From positions 1 through 49,109 of the forward strand of contig NZ_REFV01000020.1 of the NCBI RefSeq assembly GCF_003688895.1: a DNA stretch of 49,109 bases, in the 5' to 3' direction. Shown in pieces: positions 43,783 to 49,109 of this stretch; positions within the stretch are counted from its first letter, which is position 1; each line of letters opens with the position of its first letter. This DNA comes from Dokdonia sinensis (GTDB taxonomy: Bacteria; Bacteroidota; Bacteroidia; Flavobacteriales; Flavobacteriaceae). A model generated the notes under the pieces. The model was not told the origin of the DNA. It was given only the letters and a program-made list of their open reading frames with translations, and did not search any database. Position numbers and translations under genes: made by a program.

Positions 43783-45477
43783 CTAATGCTCTAACTTATA
43801 AACTACCGCTTGCCATGGTCTGAGCGCAAATTCCTTAAACGTTTTATCATCTAGAATTTTGTCATTTGAAATGAGCTTGATCTTACGGTTATAGGTGATG
43901 TTTACTGGGAGTGTAAATCTTTCGATTTCATCAGAGAAGTTTAGAAGAATTAAAAATCGCTCTGCCTCCAGAGTTCGTGTATAAGCATACACTTTATCGT
44001 GTTCCGGATAAATGCAATGATAATCTCCGTAAACTAAAACTTTATTTTTCTTACGTAATTCTGTGATTTTTCTAAAGTAGTTTAAAATAGAGTATTTGTC
44101 TTTTTCTTGACTTTTGACATTTACCCCATCCTTGTAATCAGGATTTAGTTTTATCCAAGGCTCTGAGTTAGTAAATCCCGCATTTATAGTGTCATCCCAT
44201 TGCATCGGGGTACGGGCATTTTCTCGAGCGGCGTGTTGCTCACTTTCCATAAAAGCGTTGAGGTCTCCACCTCGTTGTTTTACAGTTTCATAACGGTTTA
44301 TTGTGTTAATATCTCTATAATCTTCTATATCTGTAAACTTGACATTGGTCATTCCTATTTCATCGCCTTGATAAAAGTAAGGGGTGCCTCGCATTGTAAG
44401 AAGAAATGTTTGGAGTAGGGTAGCGCTATTATGCCAATGCTCCGGGCTGTCATTTCCCCAGCGACTTACCGAACGTGGGAAATCGTGGTTTGCAAGGAAT
44501 AAAGAGCCCCATCCCGCTTTCGCGAAAGCGGTATCCCAATCATTAAAAATCTTTTTAAATTCTGTGAGTTTCCAGCCACCTTGTCTCATTTTAAATACTT
44601 CACCAGGCGCCCGATCTAAACTCATTAGGTCAAAATGGAAAAACATATCCATCTCCTTACGATCCTCGTGTACAAAATCAAGTGCATCCTCACGAGCTAT
44701 TCCTGGCCCTTCTCCCACGGTAAATGCATCATATTTTGAGATTACCTCGCGGTTGAGCTCATTTAGATACTCGTGTACTTTAGGACCATTTGCGTAGTAG
44801 GAAATAAATTCGTGAGGTTCTTGGGCATCAATTTCTGGATAAGTCGTGTCTTTGCTAATAAACGGTATCACATCCATCCGGAAGCCGTCCACACCTTTCT
44901 TGAACCAAAAATGCATCATATCATAAACCTCCTGCCGAACTTTTGGGTTTTCCCATTTTAGATCGGGTTGCTTAACCGCAAAATAGTGAAGGTAATAGGC
45001 GTCAGTCTTCTCATCATATTGCCAAGCATTTTCTTCTACATCAAAATAGCTCCAGCGCTTGGGTGGTGTTCCTTTCTCTGCTGGCCACCAGTGAAAATAG
45101 TCCCTGTATGGATTCTCCCGAGACTTGCGACTTTCCTGAAACCACTTGTGTTCATCACTGCAGTGGTTCACTACAAGATCCATAACCAATCTAAGATTTC
45201 GGGATTTCATTCCTGCCAGCAATTCGTCAAAATCTTCCATGGTTCCGAACTCAGACATAATCTTTCTGTAGTCTCGAATGTCATAACCATTATCATCATT
45301 GGGCGAATCATAAATAGGATTCAGCCAAATAATATCTACTCCCAAACTCGAAATGTAGTCCAGTTTCTCAATGATACCGCGCAAATCACCTATGCCATTT
45401 CCACTTGTGTCTTTGAATGATCGAGGATATATTTGATAAACGATTCCTTCTTTCCACCAGATCTCTTCTACTGCCAT
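43783..45477 (-). CDS. GH13 alpha-glucosidase (oligo-1,6-glucosidase type)
   Basis: This enzyme hydrolyses terminal alpha-linked glucose from maltose/isomaltose-type oligosaccharides in the cytoplasm. The 564 residues form the (beta/alpha)8 barrel, B domain and C-terminal sheet. Conserved GH13 regions are visible: DLVVNHCSDEH, GFRMDVIPFI (nucleophile Asp near 200), TVGEGPG (acid/base Glu near 255) and LANHDFPRSVSRWG (transition-state Asp near 329). The start region WWKEGIVYQIYPRSFKD is typical of oligo-1,6-glucosidases. A palindrome encodes TAFAKAGWG about 10 residues before the last catalytic motif. There is no signal peptide and no other sugar genes nearby. Confidence 0.92.
   Translation of the reverse strand: MAVEEIWWKEGIVYQIYPRSFKDTSGNGIGDLRGIIEKLDYISSLGVDIIWLNPIYDSPNDDNGYDIRDYRKIMSEFGTMEDFDELLAGMKSRNLRLVMDLVVNHCSDEHKWFQESRKSRENPYRDYFHWWPAEKGTPPKRWSYFDVEENAWQYDEKTDAYYLHYFAVKQPDLKWENPKVRQEVYDMMHFWFKKGVDGFRMDVIPFISKDTTYPEIDAQEPHEFISYYANGPKVHEYLNELNREVISKYDAFTVGEGPGIAREDALDFVHEDRKEMDMFFHFDLMSLDRAPGEVFKMRQGGWKLTEFKKIFNDWDTAFAKAGWGSLFLANHDFPRSVSRWGNDSPEHWHNSATLLQTFLLTMRGTPYFYQGDEIGMTNVKFTDIEDYRDINTINRYETVKQRGGDLNAFMESEQHAARENARTPMQWDDTINAGFTNSEPWIKLNPDYKDGVNVKSQEKDKYSILNYFRKITELRKKNKVLVYGDYHCIYPEHDKVYAYTRTLEAERFLILLNFSDEIERFTLPVNITYNRKIKLISNDKILDDKTFKEFALRPWQAVVYKLEH
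44515..44530. repeat. Dispersed 16-bp palindrome, perfect copy (inside GH13 gene)
   Basis: Exact CGCTTTCGCGAAAGCG, read as AFAKA in the loop before the LANHDF catalytic segment. Confidence 0.95.
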
Positions 45478-45511
45478 ATTTTCTTATTGAATTAAAAAAC
45501 AGGAATATATA

Positions 45512-45527
45512 CGCTTTCGCGAAAGCG
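45512..45527. repeat. Dispersed 16-bp palindrome, perfect copy (intergenic)
   Basis: Exact CGCTTTCGCGAAAGCG, 14 bp after the pepT stop on the minus strand and 35 bp before the GH13 start. Confidence 0.95.
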
Positions 45528-45541
45528 TAATAAATCTAAAG

Positions 45542-46777
45542 TTATTGTCTCGCCGTTATCTCTGCAATCTTAACAATCACTTCTACAGCTTTCATCATGC
45601 TCTCCACAGGGACGTACTCATAACGACCGTGAAAATTGTGTCCTCCTGCAAAAATATTAGGGCAGGGGAGCCCCATAAATGAGAGTTGAGAACCGTCAGT
45701 TCCGCCACGTATAGGTTTAATGAGTGGTGTAATTCCCAATTCCTTCATTGCCTCTTCTGCTATGTCTACAATATGCATCACAGGTTCCACCTTCTCACGC
45801 ATATTGAAGTATTGGTCTTTGATTTCTACAGTTACAAGTTCTTTTTCAAACTGCTCATTGAGCTCATCTGCCAGTTGCACCATCATCGCTTTACGGGCTT
45901 CAAAATGTCCCTTATCGTGATCGCGTATGATATATTCTAGCTTTGTGTTGTCCACACCACCATCTAGACGATACAAATGGAAGAAGCCCTCACGGTCAGA
46001 GGTGTGCTCTGGAGTTTCCAATCTAGGTAAGGAGTTTATGTAATCTGTAGCGATGTACATACTATTTACCATCTTACCTTTTGCATAACCGGGATGTACA
46101 ATTTTTCCTTCTATTGAGACAATGGCTCCAGCCGCGTTAAAATTTTCGTACTCCAATTCGCCTATTTGGCTCCCGTCCATAGTATAAGCCCATTGCGCAC
46201 CAAACTTCTCCACGTCAAACTTATGCGCACCACGCCCTATCTCCTCATCAGGAGTAAATCCAACACGTATTTTTCCGTGCTTGATTTCCGGATGCGCGAT
46301 GAGGTACTGCATCGCCTCCATAATCTCGGTGATTCCCGCTTTGTCATCTGCACCCAGCAGGGTGGTGCCATCCGTCGTGATAATTGTTTGCCCTTTGTAC
46401 TGCTTTAAATCCTCAAAATATTCTGGAGATAAAATAATATTCTTATCAGCATTAAGGACAATGTCTTGACCGTCATAATCTCGTATAATTTGCGGTTGTA
46501 CATTTGCACCTGTAAAATCTGGTGTAGTGTCAAAATGAGAGATAAATCCTATCACAGGCACCTCGTGAGGTACATTAGACGGTAGCGTTGCCATAACATA
46601 GGCATTCTCGTCTATGGTGACCTCAGTCATTCCCATAAGCTCCAACTCATTCTTAAGTTTACGGGCGAGATCCCATTGCTTTTCCGTACTTGGCGTCGTG
46701 TCGCTATTCGGGTCACTTTCTGTGTCTATAGTAACGTAACTTATAAATCTATTTATCAGTGTTTCTTTATCTATCAT
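45542..46777 (-). CDS. pepT: Peptidase T (tripeptide aminopeptidase)
   Basis: This Zn-dependent M20 enzyme removes N-terminal residues from tripeptides in the cytoplasm. The chosen start is ATG 46777 (MIDKETLINRFISYVTIDTESD, 411 residues). The longer frame from 46810 runs through an intergenic palindromic repeat and adds 11 unlikely residues. The metal and catalytic motifs are present: FISHFDTTPDF, LLGADDKAGITEIME, GFTPDEEIGRGAHKFD and the C-terminal HNFHGRYEYVP, along with RGGTDGSQLSFMGLPCPN. It is monocistronic. Confidence 0.94.
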   Translation of the reverse strand: MIDKETLINRFISYVTIDTESDPNSDTTPSTEKQWDLARKLKNELELMGMTEVTIDENAYVMATLPSNVPHEVPVIGFISHFDTTPDFTGANVQPQIIRDYDGQDIVLNADKNIILSPEYFEDLKQYKGQTIITTDGTTLLGADDKAGITEIMEAMQYLIAHPEIKHGKIRVGFTPDEEIGRGAHKFDVEKFGAQWAYTMDGSQIGELEYENFNAAGAIVSIEGKIVHPGYAKGKMVNSMYIATDYINSLPRLETPEHTSDREGFFHLYRLDGGVDNTKLEYIIRDHDKGHFEARKAMMVQLADELNEQFEKELVTVEIKDQYFNMREKVEPVMHIVDIAEEAMKELGITPLIKPIRGGTDGSQLSFMGLPCPNIFAGGHNFHGRYEYVPVESMMKAVEVIVKIAEITARQ

Positions 46778-46780
46778 ATA

Positions 46781-46851
46781 GTTCCCGCGACGGTGGGAAT
46801 CTACCCCCACAATCGACTTTTTTAAAATTTCATTCCCGCGAAGGCGGGAAT
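46781..46851. repeat. Pair of ATTCCCGC-type hairpin repeats
   Basis: GTTCCCGC-GACG-GTGGGAAT (46781-46800) and ATTCCCGC-GAAG-GCGGGAAT (46832-46851) are two copies of one hairpin, 51 bp apart, between the esterase stop and the pepT start. The second has a perfect 8-bp stem, the first has two G-U-type changes. A REP-like intergenic element; the one near 46851 could end the esterase transcript. Confidence 0.75.
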
Positions 46852-46855
46852 CCTA

Positions 46856-47677
46856 TCAATCTTTAGTAACATCCTTCTTGTAAATCGCCTTAAATCCTTC
46901 ATACACTGCAATGTGTAATGTATTGGAATGGTCTAAGTCTTCGAGATACTTAAAAGAAGTTTGTATTAGTCTGTCTTGTTTAAGTTGAGCTGTGAGAGCC
47001 ATAGCACCACTTTCCATAATGGGCCCTTCTTCTCCCACAGCAACAAATACTTTTTTCGGATTGTCTAGAGGCGCCCGTTTTAAAGGTAGTAATGAATTAT
47101 CATCCCACCACAAGCTCGGACTTATAATGATATAATTAGAGAATAATTCTGGCTTTTTCCAAAGAATCTCAGTCGCGAGCAAGCCTCCTAAAGATTGCCC
47201 GATGATTGTACGTTCCATAGTAGTACGATATTGCCTATTTATAAGCGGTTGCAACTCGTTTTCCAGAAATGCAATAAATTTTTCCGACCCACCCGTAGTT
47301 GGGAAATCTGCTTTGTCCTTCGCATTGGTCGTTGGATATGTAAAATCTCGTTTGCGATCTACATTTGCGATGCCCACCACAATGGACTCAGGTATGAGTT
47401 GCGCCCACGGAAATGTTGAGAATTGTACGAGTCCTGCGATATGGATAAAATCCTCGTCTGCACTTCCGTCTAAAAGATAAATTACTGGATATGCCTTCTT
47501 GTTTTCCGACTCGTAGGAAGGAGGAAGATAAATATTTACAACTCGTTTTTCTTTAAGAACATCAGATTGAAAAGTAAGCGTTTCCCCTATAACAAAAGGT
47601 TCTTTTTCGGCAAATTGATTTTGTGAGAAACACGTAACCGTCCAGAAAGCAAACAGTAAAAAGAAGATTTGTTTCAT
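46856..47677 (-). CDS. Secreted esterase-D/enterochelin-esterase-like hydrolase
   Basis: The 273 residues begin with a signal peptide (FFLLFAFWTVTCFSQ-N). The alpha/beta hydrolase fold shows VNIYLPPSYESENKKAYPVIYLLDGS, the nucleophile elbow GQSLGG (Ser162), and a C-terminal DLDHSNTLH with the likely catalytic His. This matches the PF00756 group, which includes siderophore esterases, S-formylglutathione hydrolases and feruloyl esterases. Being secreted, it most likely cleaves an ester in the periplasm, but no siderophore genes are near. Monocistronic, possible hairpin terminator at 46832-46851. Confidence 0.87.
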   Translation of the reverse strand: MKQIFFLLFAFWTVTCFSQNQFAEKEPFVIGETLTFQSDVLKEKRVVNIYLPPSYESENKKAYPVIYLLDGSADEDFIHIAGLVQFSTFPWAQLIPESIVVGIANVDRKRDFTYPTTNAKDKADFPTTGGSEKFIAFLENELQPLINRQYRTTMERTIIGQSLGGLLATEILWKKPELFSNYIIISPSLWWDDNSLLPLKRAPLDNPKKVFVAVGEEGPIMESGAMALTAQLKQDRLIQTSFKYLEDLDHSNTLHIAVYEGFKAIYKKDVTKD

Positions 47678-47700
47678 ACTCAGACATTTGTCATTTTTAA

Positions 47701-47716
47701 CGCTTTCGCGAAAACT
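47701..47716. repeat. Eroded copy of the dispersed palindrome (intergenic)
   Basis: CGCTTTCGCGAAAACT: left arm and core intact, right end changed. It lies in the divergent region between the esterase and pyrD. Confidence 0.8.
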
Positions 47717-47760
47717 TGTCCAGAATTCATTTCAGGAGCATAAAATTACCCATTTTCATT

Positions 47761-47768
47761 TACTTTTG
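47761..47768 (+). promoter_or_regulatory. -7 box of pyrD
   Basis: TACTTTTG is a full match to TAnnTTTG, 19 bp before the pyrD ATG. No TTG at the expected distance. It supports the 47788 start. Confidence 0.45.
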
Positions 47769-47787
47769 CAGCTACAAAACCACCAAA

Positions 47788-48804
47788 ATGTACAAAACCC
47801 TAGTTCGTCCCCTTCTATTCAAATTTGACCCAGAAAAAGTACATTATTTCACATTTTCCCTCATCCGAAAGTTGTCAAAATTAGGTTTTGGTGGATTAAT
47901 GAAATCTATGGGAACGGTCGAAGATAAGCGGTTAGAACGTGAAGTTTTCGGACTCAAATTTAAAAATCCAGTGGGGCTGGCCGCGGGGTTCGATAAAGAT
48001 GCAAAACTGTATAAAGAGCTATCAAACGTGGGTTTCGGATTTATAGAGATAGGAACAGTTACCCCAAAACCCCAACCTGGAAATCCTAAAAAACGCCTTT
48101 TCCGCTTAAAAAGCGATAGTGCGATCATTAACCGAATGGGATTTAATAATGGGGGAGTAGAAGAAGCTGTGGAACGTCTCAAGTCAAATAAGGATGTTCT
48201 CATTGGCGGAAACATAGGGAAAAACAAAGTTACCCCAAATGACCAAGCCGTTGAGGATTACAAAATTTGCTTTGATGCTCTATTTCCTTACGTAGACTAT
48301 TTTGTGGTAAACGTAAGTTCGCCCAACACACCTGGACTACGGGAGCTACAGGACAAGAAGCCATTAATGGAATTGCTCGATACGTTGCAAAAGAAAAACG
48401 AGCAAATGCCATCGTCCAAACCTATCCTGCTTAAAATCGCTCCAGACCTAACAGATGACCAGCTACTAGACATCATCGACATTGTACGAGAAACCAAAAT
48501 AGCCGGAGTAATCGCTACAAACACGACCATCTCAAGAGAAGGACTAACCTCAGAAAACAAAACAGAAATGGGAGGTTTAAGCGGAAAACCACTAACAAAC
48601 CGCTCCACAGAAGTGATCCGTTTCCTCTCAGAAAAAAGCAACAAAGCATTCCCTATCATTGGAGTAGGAGGGATCCATACCGCTCAGGATGCGCTAGATA
48701 AGCTGGATGCTGGCGCAAGCTTGGTGCAATTGTACACCGGTTTCATTTACGAAGGCCCTAAACTGATTAAGGATATCAATAAGGCTATTTTGAAGCGGGG
48801 ATAA
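47788..48804 (+). CDS. pyrD: Dihydroorotate dehydrogenase (quinone), class 2
   Basis: This membrane-associated FMN enzyme oxidises dihydroorotate to orotate, passing electrons to quinone. The start is ATG 47788 ([21 protein letters not shown], 338 residues). An in-frame ATG at 47716 would lie upstream of the -7 box and adds residues unlike the family. The N-terminal amphipathic extension is the class 2 quinone-tunnel helix pair. Further motifs: [37 protein letters not shown] with the catalytic Ser, and [28 protein letters not shown] strong terminator lies 186 bp downstream. Confidence 0.95.
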   Translation: MYKTLVRPLLFKFDPEKVHYFTFSLIRKLSKLGFGGLMKSMGTVEDKRLEREVFGLKFKNPVGLAAGFDKDAKLYKELSNVGFGFIEIGTVTPKPQPGNPKKRLFRLKSDSAIINRMGFNNGGVEEAVERLKSNKDVLIGGNIGKNKVTPNDQAVEDYKICFDALFPYVDYFVVNVSSPNTPGLRELQDKKPLMELLDTLQKKNEQMPSSKPILLKIAPDLTDDQLLDIIDIVRETKIAGVIATNTTISREGLTSENKTEMGGLSGKPLTNRSTEVIRFLSEKSNKAFPIIGVGGIHTAQDALDKLDAGASLVQLYTGFIYEGPKLIKDINKAILKRG

Positions 48805-48990
48805 AACTTCTCCCGCTTCCTCGAAAGTTCTCCCTCCTCCTCAGTAATTCATCGCATTAGAGATAATTCTCGATCAAAAGTATAGGACTTAGAATTATTG
48901 AAATTATCGTTTAAGTTTCGTTTTTTTTATATCTACATCAGGCAAGCTGGGCGATCAATTTCTATTTTTTTTCTTCTCTTTAAAACCAAA
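48805..48990. other. 3' region after pyrD
   Basis: No gene seen. This 186-bp stretch lies between the pyrD stop and a strong terminator; it may be a long 3' UTR or hold a small RNA. Confidence 0.4.
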
Positions 48991-49027
48991 AACTCTCCCA
49001 GATTACAAACCTGAGAGAGTTTTTTTT
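48991..49027 (+). terminator. Strong Rho-independent terminator
   Basis: AACTCTCCCAG (48991-49001) pairs with CTGAGAGAGTT (49011-49021) with one mismatch, followed by seven more T residues. On the plus strand it ends either the pyrD transcript or an unseen small RNA. Confidence 0.85.
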
Positions 49028-49109
49028 AGTTCTAGATTATAAATAATCCAGGAGATTTAGATTTTTTAGCTTCCAACGTCTACCTTTTTAGCGCAAAGTG
49101 CCCCGAGAA

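Noticed and set aside
44384-45420. Several long frames opposite the GH13 gene
   Set aside because: They mirror the catalytic-domain codons of the real gene. The apparent AFAKA in one arises because the palindrome reads alike on both strands.
2590-47716. The palindrome as a parS centromere site
   Set aside because: parS is also a 16-bp palindrome but has a different consensus built around CACGTG, and it clusters near the origin in few copies. About one site per 3 kb is too frequent.
1-49109. CRISPR array or cas genes
   Set aside because: The repeated palindrome is irregularly spaced and lies both in and between genes. No regular spacer pattern or Cas-like protein was seen.

Overview
The window looks like chromosomal DNA of a marine member of the Flavobacteriaceae (Bacteroidota). 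Reasons: AT-rich sequence, TAnnTTTG-type -7 boxes, few Shine-Dalgarno sites, and family markers such as DUF2911, DUF6452/DUF6048, DUF4197, a Lacal_2735-like small protein, the Bacteroidota-type PurM and a fused IcmF mutase. A Dokdonia/Krokinobacter-like organism is possible, but that is inference. Gene density is about 90 percent. I found no rRNA, tRNA, CRISPR array or complete prophage.

Layout. 0.2-1.1 kb: a tyrosine recombinase with no ATG start, the only mobility gene. 1.1-3.9 kb: minus-strand SRPBCC / SDR / photolyase cluster, probably DNA photorepair. 3.9-6.9 kb: Tat-exported Gfo/Idh/MocA oxidoreductase, aquaporin with a Cys-rich tail, and divergent secreted DUF2911 protein. 6.9-12.7 kb: a compact minus-strand operon of secreted PIG-L deacetylase, a 35-residue membrane protein, a sodium:solute symporter, a second Gfo/Idh/MocA enzyme and a small membrane protein; it reads as release, uptake and oxidation of a sugar-like substrate. 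12.7-15.3 kb: MscS channel, lipoprotein, rplS. 15.4-20.7 kb: S74-chaperone surface protein, then rlmD / TlpA-like / DUF6452 / DUF6048 operon. 20.9-26.0 kb: propeller sensor kinase, LuxR-type response regulator, rocD. 26.1-30.2 kb: Uup-like ABC-F, GT2, MacB/LolD-type ATPase and a small membrane protein. 30.5-35.7 kb: purM, an integral membrane protein, prfA-pyrF-binding protein, and a Lacal_2735-like small gene in antisense. 35.9-41.2 kb: DUF4197 lipoprotein, purU, icmF. 41.4-48.8 kb: soluble TPR hybrid kinase, GH13 alpha-glucosidase, pepT, esterase, pyrD.

The most striking signal is not a gene. A 16-bp perfect palindrome, CGCTTTCGCGAAAGCG, occurs 10 times exactly, twice with one end mismatch and four times with one arm eroded, about one site per 3 kb. 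Seven of 16 sites lie in the roughly one tenth of the sequence that is intergenic. The other nine lie in frame inside genes, seven of them read as (A)FAKA, in linkers, loops or a signal peptide. Other short palindromic repeats (CCTGC..GCAGG, CACTGAGCG..GAAGTG, ATTCCCGC..GCGGGAAT) occur singly or in pairs, twice in the same gene as the main palindrome. Together they suggest a dispersed palindrome family that either spreads like REP elements or is kept as a binding site.
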